DNA of 54,076 nt from Hydrogenophaga sp. (GTDB lineage: Bacteria > Pseudomonadota > Gammaproteobacteria > Burkholderiales > Burkholderiaceae_C): positions 1-54,076 of the forward strand of contig NZ_JAUCZG010000030.1 of the NCBI RefSeq assembly GCF_030373225.1. The letters are read 5' to 3'. The position numbers were made by a program, and so were the translations under genes. Below the pieces are notes generated by a model, which saw only the letters and a program-made list of their open reading frames with translations, made no database searches and was not told where the DNA came from. Below are positions 8,366 to 17,794 of this stretch, one piece after another. Each line of letters begins with the position of its first letter. Within the stretch, counting starts at the first letter, position 1.

Positions 8366-10204
8366 TCACCGCGGACTGCCCGCCGCCAGCCACGCCCGCC
8401 ACCCGCCGAAGTGGGTGATGTCGGTGGCGCCGGTGATGCCGATGCCTTCGCAGATGAAGCCGGGCACCTCGCTGCCGTCGGCCAGTTTCACCTTGCCGAT
8501 GCCCAGCGGCGCCGGGATGCCGGCGACGAAGCTGCCGAAATGGGTGGCGGGCAGTTCCCACACTTCCAGCGCGATGGGCGCGCCGCCCTCGGTCACGCGC
8601 ACCATGCCGGGCCGCTGAACCGGGCCGCCGGCGAGTGCGTGCAGCTGGTAGTCGGGGGCGGACAGCGGGCTGCTCACCAGGCGGGCGCCGCGGCTGGTGA
8701 GCTGGTGGTTCAGTGGCAGGCCCGAGAGGTGGGCGCCGCACACGGCCACGCGCACGGTGCCGCTGCCGGCGGCCCCCACTTCGCCCGATGGCAGGCCGGT
8801 GCAGGCAGGCGCCTGGGCCAATCGTGCCGATGTGGCGCCGAGCTTGAAATCCTGAGCGCGGTGAAACCGGTCGGCCAGGCGCAGCAGGGCGAGGTCCTTG
8901 AACGCGGGTGCGGCCAGCGTCACGCCCCATGGCAGGCCTTGTGCCGGGCCGTCGGCCAGGAAGCCCGAGGGCACGGCCACCGCGCTGTAGTCGAGCAGGT
9001 TCATGAAGTTGGTGTAGCGACCCAGGTTGGAATTGAGCTGGATCGGGTCGGCCTGCATCTCGGCAATGCGGTAGAGGGTGCCGGCGGTGGGCGTGAGCAG
9101 GCAGTCCACATCGCGCCAGATGGCGTCGCACACACGCTTGAGGGCCTTCAGGCGGTAGCTCGCGGCAAAGGCCTGGGCGCCACTCACGCTGCGGCCGCCT
9201 TCGATGATGGTGCGCACCGGGGGGAACACGGCCTCGGGTTGCGCGTTGATGAAGTCCTGGATGGCCACGTAACGCTCGGCCACCCAGGGGCCGTCGTAGA
9301 GCAGGCGCGCAGCCTCCAGGAACGGCGTGAGGTCCACGTCGACCGGTGTGCCGCCCAGGGACTTGAGGCGCTCCACCGAGGTGGTGAACAGCGTTGCTGC
9401 AGCGTCGTTGCCGAAGAATTCCAGGTCCTGCGCGCGCGGCACGCCAAACCGGAACGGGCCCGCAGAAAAATCCACGCCGAATGGCTGGGCCGCGCGGCTG
9501 TAGGCATCGGCCGCGTCGAACGCCGCCGCCGCGCCCAGCACGGCCTGCGCATCGGCCGCGGTGAGCGCGAAGATGGAGACCGTGTCCAGCGAACGGCAGG
9601 CCGGCACTACGCCGCTGCCGGAGAGCAGGCCCAGCGTGGGCTTGAGGCCCACGAGGTTGTTGAACGAGGCCGGCACGCGGCCCGAGCCGGCGGTGTCGGT
9701 GCCCAGCGAAAACGACACACACCCCTTGGCCACCGACACCGCCGATCCCGAGCTCGAGCCACCCGAGATGAAGTCCGGATCGAACGCGTTGTTGCAGGCA
9801 CCGAACGGAGAGCGCGTGCCGTTGAGGCCGGTGGCGAACTGGTCGAGGTTGGCCTTGCCCACCGGCACCGCGCCGGCCGCCATCAACTGCTGGACGAGGA
9901 ACGCGCTTCCGGTGGGGGTGTAGGCAAACTCAGGGCAGCCGGCGGTGGTGGGAATGCCCGCCAGGTCGATGTTGTCCTTCAGCGCAAAGGGCACACCGAA
10001 CAGTGGCAGGCTGGCCGGGTCCACGCCGTCGAGCCGGGCCACCAGGGGTGCGGCTTCGGCATCGGACAGCACGTGGATGAACGCATGGTGCGTGTCGGCG
10101 CGGCAGCGTGCCAGCGCCTCGGCGATCACCTCGCGCACGGTCGTGCCGCTGCGGTAGGCGGCCTGCAGGCTGGCGAGGTCGAAAGAGAGTTGGCTCAGGG
10201 ACAT
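8366..10204 (-). CDS. atzF: Allophanate hydrolase (AtzF/DUR1-type amidase)
   Basis: Hydrolyses allophanate to two ammonia and two CO2 in the cytoplasm, the last step of the pathway encoded by this operon. The 612-residue protein has an N-terminal amidase-signature domain with the Ser-cisSer-Lys set visible (Lys in FALKDNIDL, the GGSSSGSA loop, Ser in GTDTAGSGRVPAS). A separate C-terminal domain of ~150 residues (VAVCGAHLSGLPLNHQL... GFICEGIGITGATDIT) is diagnostic of allophanate hydrolase among amidases. I chose the ATG at 10204 because GGAG lies 7 bases upstream; an in-frame ATG at 10231 overlaps the carboxylase stop (TGATG) and would add 9 residues. It is the promoter-distal gene of the guanidine operon. 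Confidence 0.92.
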   Translation of the reverse strand: MSLSQLSFDLASLQAAYRSGTTVREVIAEALARCRADTHHAFIHVLSDAEAAPLVARLDGVDPASLPLFGVPFALKDNIDLAGIPTTAGCPEFAYTPTGSAFLVQQLMAAGAVPVGKANLDQFATGLNGTRSPFGACNNAFDPDFISGGSSSGSAVSVAKGCVSFSLGTDTAGSGRVPASFNNLVGLKPTLGLLSGSGVVPACRSLDTVSIFALTAADAQAVLGAAAAFDAADAYSRAAQPFGVDFSAGPFRFGVPRAQDLEFFGNDAAATLFTTSVERLKSLGGTPVDVDLTPFLEAARLLYDGPWVAERYVAIQDFINAQPEAVFPPVRTIIEGGRSVSGAQAFAASYRLKALKRVCDAIWRDVDCLLTPTAGTLYRIAEMQADPIQLNSNLGRYTNFMNLLDYSAVAVPSGFLADGPAQGLPWGVTLAAPAFKDLALLRLADRFHRAQDFKLGATSARLAQAPACTGLPSGEVGAAGSGTVRVAVCGAHLSGLPLNHQLTSRGARLVSSPLSAPDYQLHALAGGPVQRPGMVRVTEGGAPIALEVWELPATHFGSFVAGIPAPLGIGKVKLADGSEVPGFICEGIGITGATDITHFGGWRAWLAAGSPR

Positions 10205-10230
10205 GGAATCACTCCGTTGTTGTTCTGACA

Positions 10231-13200
10231 TCAAATGGCTTCGTCGATCAGCACCAGCACGTTCTGCCCGGCCGACACCGAGCCCCCTTGTGCGCACATG
10301 AGGCTGTGCACCGTGGCGTTGGCCGGCGCGAGCAGGTTGAATTCCATCTTCATGGACTCGATCACCAGCAGCACATCGCCGGCCTGCACCTGCTGGCCCA
10401 CGCTCACCGCCACCTGCCAGACATTGCCCGGCACGCTGGTGGCCAGCAGGCGGCCGCCCTCGGGCAGGTCGATCTCGTCGGCCACGCCGGCGCTGGCGGC
10501 CGTGTCCTCGCTGCTGAAGTCGTTCTGGCCCGCGGCCACCCAGCGCTCACGCTCGGCCTCGAATGCGGCCTGCTGCCGTGCCTTGAAGCCGGCGATGCTC
10601 GCGGCGTTGTCGGCCAGGAAACGCCGGTAGTCCTTCAGGCTGAAGGTGCCGTCTTCGGTGCGCAATGCGTAGCCGCCGTGCGGAAAGTTCGCCCGGATGG
10701 TCTTGAGGGCCTCTTCGCTCACCGGCTCGAAGCGGATCTGGTCAAAGAAGCGCAGCAGCCAGGGTTGTTCGAAGGCGCTGCCCGGGGTGCCATGGCGCCA
10801 GCGGTTCCACATCTGCAGCGTGCGGCCCACAAACTGGTAGCCGCCCGGGCCCTCCATGCCGTAGACGCAGAGGTAAGCCCCGCCGATGCCCACGGCGTTC
10901 TCGGGTGTCCAGGTGCGCGCGGGGTTGTACTTGGTGGTCACCAGGCGGTGGCGCGGGTCCAGCGGTGTGGCCACCGGCGCGCCCAGGTACACGTCGCCCA
11001 GGCCGAGCACCAGGTAGCGCGCGTCGAACACGATGTTGAACACGTCCTCGATCGAGTCCAGACCGTTGATGCGGCGGATGAATTCGATGTTGCTCGGGCA
11101 CCAGGGCGCGTCCGGCCGCACCGATTGCATGTATTTCTCGATCGCCAGCTTCGTCTGGGGGTCGTCCCAGCTCAGCGGCAGCACCACCGTGCGCGAAGGC
11201 ACCACCATCTCGTCCACCGGCGGCAAGGCGTCGTCCACCTCGCTCACCGTGCGCAGCAGTTCGTCGCGCGGCAGCAGGGCCGGGTCGAAGTGCACCTGCA
11301 GCGAACGGATGCCCGGGGTGAGGTCGATCACACCCTTGAGCTGTTGCGCCTTCAGGCCATGCAGCAGGGCCTGCACGCGCATGCGCAGTTCCAGGTCGAG
11401 CGTGAGCGGACCGAACTCGATCAGCACATACCGGTCACCCGCCTGGCGGATCACGCGGCGCGGGCGGTCGTCATCAGCGGCCCGGTCGTCGAGCACCGGG
11501 CTCGCTGGTGAGCCGGCCTGCCGGTGAAAGCGCACCGTGTCGCCAGGCCGCAGTTGGCCCAGCTTCCACAACTCGTCGTGCAGCACCACGGCCGGGCACA
11601 CGAAGCCGCCGAGGCTGGGGCCGTCGGGCCCGAGGATCACCGGCATGTCGCCGGTGAAGTCGACCGCGCCGATGGCGTAGGCGTTGTCGTGGATGTTCGA
11701 CGGATGCAGGCCGGCCTCGCCGCCGTCGGTGCGCGCCCACTGCGGCTTGGGGCCGATCAGGCGAACGCCGGTGCGGCTGCTGTTGTGGTGGATCTTCCAG
11801 TCGGTGCCGAAGAACAGGGTGATGTCCTCGGGCGTGAAGAAGTCGGGCGCGCCGTGTGGACCGTACAGCACGTTGATGTCCCAGTGGTTCGTGTAGGTGG
11901 GGGCTTCGACAGGCTCAGCCCGAACGGAGATTTGTTCAGCCCCAACGGGATCAGCGAGATGCAGCACATCCCCCGTGCGCAGATGCCGCCCCGCGTGCCC
12001 GCCAAACTGGCCCAGCGTGAAGGTGCTGCGGCTGCCCAGGTACAGCGGGACATCGAGCCCGCCCGCCACCGCCAGCGCCAGGCGCACACCGCGTTCGCAG
12101 CGGCCCACGGCCAGTGTGCCGCCGGCGGGCACGTCGATCGCCTGCCACATCGGCACGGTCTCGCCGTTCAGCGTGAGCCTCGCGGGCGCACCCGTCACGG
12201 CCACCACCGTGGCCGTGTTGAAGCGCAGCGTGGGACCGGCCAGCGTGATCTCGAGCGCGGCGGCGCCGGCGGCGTTGCCCACCAGCGCATTGGCCGCGCG
12301 GTGCGCACGCATGTCCATGGGGCCGCTGGGCGGCACGCCGACGTCCCAGTAGCCTTGCCGGCCCGGCCAGTCCTGCACGCTGGTCTGCACGCCGGGCTCG
12401 ATCACGTCGATGGTGGCCGGCTGGTAGGCGAAGGTGGAGAGAAAACGCGTGACCTGTTTGCCGGCGCGGAACACCGGGTCGCGCACCACCTGGCGCAGGT
12501 AGCCCAGGTTGGTCTCGATGCCGGCCAGGCGCGTGGCGTCGAGCGCCTCTTCCAGCTTGATCAAGGCGGCCTCGCGCGTGTCGGCGGTGACGATCAGCTT
12601 GGCCAGCATCGGGTCGTACCAGGCGGGCACCTCGGTGCCGCGCTCCACCCAGCTGTCCACACGCGCATGGCATGGCGCATCGGTGGGGAACACCACCTCG
12701 GTGAGCAGGCCCGCGCTGGGCTGAAAGTTCTTCGCCGGGTCTTCGGCGTACAGCCGCACCTGGATGGACGCACCGCGCGGCGTGGGTTGCAGCGAGTGCA
12801 AGGGCGGCAGGTCGCCAGCGGCGAGCCGCAGCATCCAGGCCACCAGATCGACACCACACACCTGCTCGGTCACGCCGTGCTCCACCTGCAGGCGCGTGTT
12901 CACTTCGAGGAAGTAGAACGCACCGGTGGACGCGTCGACCACGAATTCCACCGTGCCGGCCGACCGGTAGTTCACCGCCTGTGCCAGGCGCACGGCGGTG
13001 GCGTGCAGCTCGCTGCGCTGGGCATCGCTCAGGCCGGGCGCCGGGGTCTCTTCGATCACCTTCTGGTTGCGCCGCTGCACCGAGCAGTCGCGCTCGCCCA
13101 GCGCGATGACGCCGCCCGTGCCGTCACCGAACACCTGCACCTCGATGTGCCGCGCCTGCTCCACGTACTTCTCGATGAACAGGCCCGCGTCCTTGAAGTT

Positions 13201-13767
13201 GGCTTGCGCCATGCGCCCGACCGAGTCGAACGCCTCGCCGAGTTCGGCGGCGCTCCACACCAGCCGCATGCCGATGCCGCCACCGCCCGCCGTGCTCTTG
13301 AGCATCACCGGAAAGCCCACGCGCGCAGCCTCGCCCTGCGCTTGCGCAAGGTCGGTCAACAGGCCCGAGCCGGGCAGCAGCGGCACGCCACGCTGCTCTG
13401 CCAGATCGCGTGCGGTGTGCTTGAGGCCGAAGGCGCGCATCTGCCCGGGCGTGGGGCCGATGAAGGCGATGCCCGCGGCTTCGCACGCCTCGGCAAACGC
13501 CGGGTTCTCGGAGAGGAAACCGTAGCCGGGGTGGATGGCCTGGGCACCGCAGTCTTTGGCGATCTGCAGGATGCGCTCGGCGCGCAAATAACTTTCGGCC
13601 GCGGGCGCCGGGCCCAGCAGATGCGCTTCGTCGGCCTCGCGCACATGGCGGGCCTGTGCGTCGGCTTCGGAGTACACGGCCACGCTCTGCACGCCCAGGG
13701 TTTTGAGCGTGCGGATGATGCGGCAGGCGATGGCGCCGCGGTTGGCAATCAGGACCTTGCTGAACAT
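10231..13767 (-). CDS. Biotin-dependent urea/guanidine carboxylase
   Basis: An ATP- and biotin-dependent carboxylase of 1178 residues. Domains in order: biotin carboxylase (1-~450; [17 protein letters not shown]-grasp loop, [14 protein letters not shown]), KipA/allophanate-hydrolase-subunit-2-like (~475-770), KipI/subunit-1-like (~790-1010), and a C-terminal biotinyl domain with the ESMKME lysine site. Annotation by similarity would say urea carboxylase. The guanidine-I riboswitch and the two DUF1989 genes argue for guanidine as the substrate, as established for such operons. The ATG at 13767 begins the canonical [14 protein letters not shown]; the longer open frame upstream is ignored. Residues ~613-622 ([10 protein letters not shown]) are encoded by a copy of a dispersed intergenic repeat inserted in frame in a poorly conserved linker. 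Confidence 0.9.
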   Translation of the reverse strand: MFSKVLIANRGAIACRIIRTLKTLGVQSVAVYSEADAQARHVREADEAHLLGPAPAAESYLRAERILQIAKDCGAQAIHPGYGFLSENPAFAEACEAAGIAFIGPTPGQMRAFGLKHTARDLAEQRGVPLLPGSGLLTDLAQAQGEAARVGFPVMLKSTAGGGGIGMRLVWSAAELGEAFDSVGRMAQANFKDAGLFIEKYVEQARHIEVQVFGDGTGGVIALGERDCSVQRRNQKVIEETPAPGLSDAQRSELHATAVRLAQAVNYRSAGTVEFVVDASTGAFYFLEVNTRLQVEHGVTEQVCGVDLVAWMLRLAAGDLPPLHSLQPTPRGASIQVRLYAEDPAKNFQPSAGLLTEVVFPTDAPCHARVDSWVERGTEVPAWYDPMLAKLIVTADTREAALIKLEEALDATRLAGIETNLGYLRQVVRDPVFRAGKQVTRFLSTFAYQPATIDVIEPGVQTSVQDWPGRQGYWDVGVPPSGPMDMRAHRAANALVGNAAGAAALEITLAGPTLRFNTATVVAVTGAPARLTLNGETVPMWQAIDVPAGGTLAVGRCERGVRLALAVAGGLDVPLYLGSRSTFTLGQFGGHAGRHLRTGDVLHLADPVGAEQISVRAEPVEAPTYTNHWDINVLYGPHGAPDFFTPEDITLFFGTDWKIHHNSSRTGVRLIGPKPQWARTDGGEAGLHPSNIHDNAYAIGAVDFTGDMPVILGPDGPSLGGFVCPAVVLHDELWKLGQLRPGDTVRFHRQAGSPASPVLDDRAADDDRPRRVIRQAGDRYVLIEFGPLTLDLELRMRVQALLHGLKAQQLKGVIDLTPGIRSLQVHFDPALLPRDELLRTVSEVDDALPPVDEMVVPSRTVVLPLSWDDPQTKLAIEKYMQSVRPDAPWCPSNIEFIRRINGLDSIEDVFNIVFDARYLVLGLGDVYLGAPVATPLDPRHRLVTTKYNPARTWTPENAVGIGGAYLCVYGMEGPGGYQFVGRTLQMWNRWRHGTPGSAFEQPWLLRFFDQIRFEPVSEEALKTIRANFPHGGYALRTEDGTFSLKDYRRFLADNAASIAGFKARQQAAFEAERERWVAAGQNDFSSEDTAASAGVADEIDLPEGGRLLATSVPGNVWQVAVSVGQQVQAGDVLLVIESMKMEFNLLAPANATVHSLMCAQGGSVSAGQNVLVLIDEAI
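11901..11950. repeat. Dispersed Comamonadaceae-type repeat inserted inside the carboxylase gene
   Basis: On the minus strand this reads CCGTTCGGGCTGAGCC followed by TGTCGAAGCCC, preceded by a degenerate half copy (CCCGTTGGGGCTGAAC). It is the same element as at 15393-15504, here within the coding frame and read as VRAEPVEA. The length keeps the frame open, so the gene tolerates it. Confidence 0.75.
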
Positions 13768-13855
13768 GGGAGGAACCTTGGATCGAAAAGGGCAGGCCGT
13801 CCTGCGAAGGGGTCTCGCGGCAGCGGGTCGTCCCGCTGCGCGCATCGGCAGAGGT

Positions 13856-14521
13856 TCAGGTGGGGTCCCATACCAGCAACTGGATGGGCGTGGGGTTGTA
13901 GGCGTTGCAAGGGTTGTTGAGCTGCGGGCAGTTGCTGATCAGCACCCACACATCCATGTCTGCCTGCATCTCCACGTACTTGCCGGGGCCCGACACGCCG
14001 TCTTCAAAACTCAGCGCGCCGTCGTCCGTCACGGGCACGTTCATGAAGAAGTTGATGTTGGGCACCAGGTCGCGTTTGCCCAGGCCCACGTCGGCGTGTT
14101 GCAGGGCGATCAGGTAGTTGTCGCGGCAGCTGTGCATGAACTTCTTCTGCAGCGCGTAGCGCACCGTGTTGCTCTCGGCCGCGCAGGCGCCGCCGAGCGT
14201 GTCGTGGCGGCCGCAGGTGTCGGCCACGATGGTGAGCATGGCGCGTCCGTCGTTGCTGCGGATCACCGAGCCGGTGGTGAGGTAGATGCCACCCTGGCGC
14301 TGCATGGTGTCGGTGGCGCTGTAGTGCTCGGCCGGGTCGTGGCGGTTGTAGAACAGCACGTCGGCGGCCTGGTTGCCTTCGAGGTCGACGATGCGCAGCG
14401 TCTGCCCGCGCTTCACTTCAAACAGGATGGGCTCACCGGCGGGGTGGCGCTGGTTCATCACGGCCTGGGCCGGGTCCAGCTTGCTTTCCAGGATGCGGAT
14501 GTCGGTGGCGGTGGTGTTCAT
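13856..14521 (-). CDS. DUF1989 urea carboxylase-associated protein (UAAP1-type), carboxyguanidine deiminase subunit
   Basis: A 221-residue DUF1989 protein ([34 protein letters not shown]). The Cys/His residues of the second motif are likely metal ligands. Family members encoded next to carboxylases in guanidine-riboswitch operons work as a two-protein carboxyguanidine deiminase (CgiAB), turning carboxyguanidine into allophanate plus ammonia. The ATG at 14521 has GAGGAG about 9 bases upstream. It lies 13 bases after the sister gene and just before the carboxylase. Which of the two proteins is CgiA and which is CgiB I leave open. Confidence 0.85.
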   Translation of the reverse strand: MNTTATDIRILESKLDPAQAVMNQRHPAGEPILFEVKRGQTLRIVDLEGNQAADVLFYNRHDPAEHYSATDTMQRQGGIYLTTGSVIRSNDGRAMLTIVADTCGRHDTLGGACAAESNTVRYALQKKFMHSCRDNYLIALQHADVGLGKRDLVPNINFFMNVPVTDDGALSFEDGVSGPGKYVEMQADMDVWVLISNCPQLNNPCNAYNPTPIQLLVWDPT

Positions 14522-14534
14522 GGTCAGGTGCTCC

Positions 14535-15368
14535 TCACAGGTACAGCATGTCGGTGTTGTGCAGGGCGCGCGCGTTCTCGGGGCGGAAGGCGCGGCACAC
14601 ATCGTTGGCCGGCGCAGCGCCGCAGCGCCAGGCCAGCAGACCCACCTTCTTCGGCGCATACACCGGCGCGGTGTCCAGGCCGTGCGGCGCGGTGCTCAGG
14701 GCCAGGATCACGTCCATGTCGAAGCGCAGTTCCACAAAGTCGCCGGCCTTCGCGTGTTCGGGCACAAAGGCGAATCGTCCCTGCGCGTCCACGCCCACCT
14801 TGCTGAAGAGGTTCACCGGCGCAATCAGGTCGCGCCGGGTGAGGCCGTGTTTGCCGATCTCGATCAGCAGGCCGTCCTTGCCGGATCGGTGCATGGCGTT
14901 GCGCGCATGCTCGTAACGCTTCTCGCCGTACTTCTGCAGCATCAGGTCGTTGTCCAGCAGCGCGCCCAACGGGTCGTGCCAGCCCAGGCTGTCGGCGGTG
15001 AAGCTGGCCATGCTGCGGCCCATGTCGCTCATGAGCACGTGGCCGCGTGTGTAGTGCGCCGTGTGCTGCGCCTTCAGGCTGTCGGGCATGTTGTAGCGCT
15101 CCAGCTTTTCCATGGCGCTGTAGAGCACCAGGCTCAGGTTGGCCCCGGCTTCCAGCGCCACGAAGCGGATCGCGCTGCCGCGCGGCATGCGCCAGCTCCA
15201 GTGGCTGCCGCCGGGCACCACCTCGCTCCACATGGCGCGCGCCGTGTCCACCCCTTCGAGCGCGGCAGCGGGGAAGCGCTGCCACAGCGCGGGGGCGTCC
15301 ACCGGGGCGGCGAGCGGCGGGTTGGGCGGCACCACGGTCAGGGGGTCTGCAATGTCTTGCGGGTTCAT
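14535..15368 (-). CDS. DUF1989 urea carboxylase-associated protein (UAAP2-type), carboxyguanidine deiminase subunit
   Basis: A 277-residue DUF1989 protein paralogous to its downstream neighbour ([43 protein letters not shown]). It is the expected partner in the two-component carboxyguanidine deiminase. The open frame extends upstream to 16088, but only as a shadow of the ABC ATPase gene. The start is fixed by ATG 15368 with GGAGA six bases before it and by the family-like N-terminus. No catalytic assignment can be made from sequence beyond the family. Confidence 0.85.
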   Translation of the reverse strand: MNPQDIADPLTVVPPNPPLAAPVDAPALWQRFPAAALEGVDTARAMWSEVVPGGSHWSWRMPRGSAIRFVALEAGANLSLVLYSAMEKLERYNMPDSLKAQHTAHYTRGHVLMSDMGRSMASFTADSLGWHDPLGALLDNDLMLQKYGEKRYEHARNAMHRSGKDGLLIEIGKHGLTRRDLIAPVNLFSKVGVDAQGRFAFVPEHAKAGDFVELRFDMDVILALSTAPHGLDTAPVYAPKKVGLLAWRCGAAPANDVCRAFRPENARALHNTDMLYL

Positions 15369-15392
15369 GCTTGTCTCCGGTTGATTGAAATT

Positions 15393-15504
15393 CGTTCGGG
15401 CTGAGCCAACTCCCGTTCGGGCTGAGCCAACTCCCGTTAGGGCTGAGCCTGTCGAAGCCCTCGCCAAGGTGCTGGTGAACCCTTCGACAGGCGCAGGGCG
15501 AACG
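15393..15504. repeat. Tandem and inverted copies of a dispersed CGTTCGGGCTGAGCC repeat
   Basis: There are two perfect 21-bp tandem copies of CGTTCGGGCTGAGCCAACTCC (written 15393-15413 and 15414-15434), a third full-length copy (15435-15460, ending TGTCGAAGCCC), and an inverted copy at 15480-15504. The third and inverted copies can form a long stem-loop between the ATPase and DUF1989 genes. It may act on mRNA folding between operon genes; it is not a T-tailed terminator. Confidence 0.8.
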
Positions 15505-15517
15505 AAGACCGCATGGT

Positions 15518-16369
15518 TCAGTTCTCCGCGCCCACGCCCGAGAGGCGTTGCAACTGCTCCAGATCGGTCTTCATGCCCGAGGTCTCGCGGATGCGTTCCA
15601 GGATGTCGCGCTTGAGGCGCACGAACTCGGGCTCGTGCTTCAGGTCCTGCACGCGCTGGTCGCCGAAGGGCACGTCGTAAATGGTGTCGATGCGCCCCGG
15701 GCGCGGCGCCATCAGCACCACGCGGGAACCCAGGTACAGCGCTTCTTCCACGTCGTGCGTCACGAACACGATGGTGGCTTTCTCCAGCTTGTGCACGTAG
15801 CGGATCAGGTCGTGCATCACCTCGCGGGTTTGTGCGTCGAGCGCGCCGAAGGGCTCGTCCATCAGCACCACGTCGGGCTTGCCCATGAGCGCACGCGCAA
15901 TCGCCACGCGCTGCTGCATGCCGCCCGAGAGCTGGTTGGGCCAGGCGTCGGCCACCGGCTGCAGGCCCATGAGGCGCAGCAGCGCGTCGGCCCGGCCCGA
16001 GGCGGCTTCCACGTCGGCCGAGGTGCGGCCGTCGGTGTGGGCCTTGAGCTGGCGGCAGAACTTGATGTTCTCCATCACCGTCATCCACGGGTAGAGGCTG
16101 TAGTGCTGGAACACCATGGCGCGGTCGATGCCCGGGCCGTCGACCGCGTGGCCGTCCACCAGCAGGTCGCCGCTGGTCTGTGTCTCCAGCCCGCCAATGG
16201 TGCGCAGCAGCGTGGACTTGCCGCAGCCCGAGGCGCCCACGAAGGTGACGAACTCGTTCTCGGCGATGTCGAGGTTGATGCCTTCGAGCGCGTTGATGGT
16301 CGCACCGTCAAAGCGCTTGGTGAGGCTGCGGATGGCGATCTTGGGCAGGGGAATGTGGGCGGTGCTCAT
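15518..16369 (-). CDS. ABC transporter ATP-binding protein, nitrate/taurine type (guanidine operon)
   Basis: A 283-residue ATPase with Walker A GASGCGKST, a Q-loop in FQHYSLYPWMTV, the signature LSGGMQQRVAIARAL, Walker B VVLMDEPFGALD and the H-loop in THDVEEAL. It is closest in character to the NrtD/SsuB/TauB group, the type usually found in guanidine-riboswitch operons, where it powers uptake of guanidine or a related cation. It pairs with the permease at 16515-17372. The ATG at 16369 has only a weak upstream AAAGG. Confidence 0.88.
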   Translation of the reverse strand: MSTAHIPLPKIAIRSLTKRFDGATINALEGINLDIAENEFVTFVGASGCGKSTLLRTIGGLETQTSGDLLVDGHAVDGPGIDRAMVFQHYSLYPWMTVMENIKFCRQLKAHTDGRTSADVEAASGRADALLRLMGLQPVADAWPNQLSGGMQQRVAIARALMGKPDVVLMDEPFGALDAQTREVMHDLIRYVHKLEKATIVFVTHDVEEALYLGSRVVLMAPRPGRIDTIYDVPFGDQRVQDLKHEPEFVRLKRDILERIRETSGMKTDLEQLQRLSGVGAEN

Positions 16370-16451
16370 GGAAAAAATGCCTTTGCTGGGTTTCGTTTCG
16401 CCTGACGCAGCGCCGTCGGGCGCACCGCGGAACTGGCTTCGCCAGGCCGCA

Positions 16452-16513
16452 GGTGCGGTCCCCCTGCGGCCGAAGGCCAGAGAGGGGGAAGACGCGAAGC
16501 GGCGCAGGGGGTG
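16452..16513. repeat. Comamonadaceae-type GC-rich intergenic repeat
   Basis: An imperfect inverted repeat between permease and ATPase genes: CCCCCTGCGGCCGAAGGCC with an internal GGCCGAAGGCC hairpin, then AGAGGGGGAAGACGCGAAGC, closed by GCGCAGGGGG. A partly similar GC-rich stretch (GCGGCCCCTCGGGGGGC) lies in the gap at 22240-22260. The type is familiar from Comamonadaceae intergenic DNA and supports the host assignment. No coding function. Confidence 0.6.
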
Positions 16514-16514
16514 T

Positions 16515-17372
16515 TCATTTCAAATACAGCCAGGGGAAGGCGCGGCGGTGTCCCCAGCGAAAGAGCTGGTCGGTGACCAGCCCGATGAGGCCGATGACGA
16601 TGATCCCGGCGAAGATGGTGTCGGTCTGCAGGAAACGCTGGGCGCGCAGGATGGCGTAGCCCAGGCCGGAGTTGGCGGCCACCAGTTCGGCCACCACCAG
16701 GTAGGTCCAGGCCCAGCCCATGGTGATGCGCATGGTGTCGAGCAGGGCGGGCTTGGCGCTTTGAAAGATCACTTTCTCGATCAGCTCCAGCCGGTTGGCG
16801 CCCATGGTCTGCGCCGCTTCGACCTGCGCGGCCGGCACGCGGCGCACGTCTTCGGCCACCATCAGCACCATCTGGAAAAAGGTGCCGATGAAGATGATGG
16901 CGATCTTCGAGCCTTCGCCAATGCCCACCCACAGCATCACCAGCGGAATGAAGGCGACCGCCGGCATGTAGCGGATGAAATCGGTCAGCGGCTCCAGCAA
17001 CGCCTGCACCGAACGGAACGAGCCGATCAAGAGGCCCAGGGGCAGGGCAATGACCGCCGAGAGCAGAAAGCCCGCCACCACCCGGTAGATGCTGATGCCC
17101 ATGTCCTCAAGCAGGCCGAGCTCGGTGGCCCAGGTCCAGGTCTTGGCCAGTACCTGCAAGGGCGCCGGCATGAACACCGGATCGATGCCACCCCACAGGC
17201 CCACCGCCGCCCAGAGCACCAAAGGAGTGAACAGCCCGGTGAGCGCAAGCACCCAATAGGTGCGTCGCGAGATCCCGGCACGCACGGTGAACAGATGGGA
17301 GCGTTTCCTGGGCCGTGTTGGTGCGCCCGCAGCGCGTGGCGCCGAGACAGCAGGGGAAAGGGGCAAGGACAT
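16515..17372 (-). CDS. ABC transporter permease, nitrate/taurine type (first gene of guanidine operon)
   Basis: A 285-residue inner-membrane permease with about six hydrophobic segments and the EAA-type loop (EAAQTMGANRLELIEKVIFQ) that contacts the ATPase. The ATG at 17372 has AGGAG seven bases upstream; the frame continues above it only through the riboswitch leader. The usual periplasmic substrate-binding gene is absent from the operon, so the binding protein must be encoded elsewhere or lost. Confidence 0.88.
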   Translation of the reverse strand: MSLPLSPAVSAPRAAGAPTRPRKRSHLFTVRAGISRRTYWVLALTGLFTPLVLWAAVGLWGGIDPVFMPAPLQVLAKTWTWATELGLLEDMGISIYRVVAGFLLSAVIALPLGLLIGSFRSVQALLEPLTDFIRYMPAVAFIPLVMLWVGIGEGSKIAIIFIGTFFQMVLMVAEDVRRVPAAQVEAAQTMGANRLELIEKVIFQSAKPALLDTMRITMGWAWTYLVVAELVAANSGLGYAILRAQRFLQTDTIFAGIIVIGLIGLVTDQLFRWGHRRAFPWLYLK

Positions 17373-17383
17373 GCGGGGCTCCT

Positions 17384-17424
17384 GGGCGGGTGACAAAAGG
17401 CGGAGAGGCATGGGCTTTGCAGCG
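17384..17424 (-). promoter_or_regulatory. Expression platform of the guanidine riboswitch
   Basis: On the minus strand CTCTCC and CTTTTGTC (17407-17392) are complementary to GGAGA and GACAAAAG in the conserved 3' part of the aptamer (17447-17431). The two pairings exclude each other, giving a plausible switch just upstream of the AGGAG ribosome site. Direction of control is inferred from the known ON behaviour of ykkC class I. Confidence 0.55.
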
Positions 17425-17535
17425 CAAGCGTCTCCCGGGCTTTTGTCCCTCCGTGGAACCACGCGATGGTGGCCGACTGCTCTCGGACCAGACGGCTCAG
17501 ACCGGCAAGTGATCTGAGCCCGGAACCCTAGCGGT
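17425..17535 (-). ncRNA. Guanidine-I riboswitch (ykkC class I)
   Basis: Read on the minus strand, the leader carries the class signatures in order: CTAGGGTTCCG (from 17531), CTGGTCCGAGAGCAG (about 17492-17478), and ACGGAGGGACAAAAG then CCCGGGAGA (about 17453-17431). These blocks are the highly conserved ligand-binding parts of guanidine-I riboswitches, which turn genes on when guanidine is present. It lies ~55 bases before the permease gene, the first gene of the carboxylase operon. Confidence 0.93.
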
Positions 17536-17585
17536 CTTCAAGGCTGGCGTGTGTGTGGGCACAGCGCCTCTCTGCGGGGTGAGTT

Positions 17586-17601
17586 AGCAACTTCGGTGCC
17601 A
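17586..17601 (-). promoter_or_regulatory. Sigma-54 (RpoN) -24/-12 promoter of the guanidine operon
   Basis: The minus strand reads TGGCACCGAAGTTGCT, with GG and GC exactly 10 bases apart, matching the TGGCAC-N5-TTGCW consensus. The implied transcription start near 17575 leaves a ~40-base lead into the riboswitch. It suggests activation by NtrC under nitrogen limitation; I did not find a clear NtrC dimer site upstream (17602-17794), which otherwise holds no gene. Confidence 0.75.
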
Positions 17602-17794
17602 GCCGCCACAGGAATGGGCAAGTCCCCGCCCACAGGCCCAGGTCCGGGTTGACGGGCTTGAACGGGCCAGGCGGTGTCGGTCGGTGCAAACACGCGGCGA
17701 ATGCATCCACGGCAGAGCCCGGCTGACGGTCCAGGGAGGGCCGGTTGCTTGTGCCGTCAAGCATCGAAGGGCCTGATGGACCCACGATGAAATG

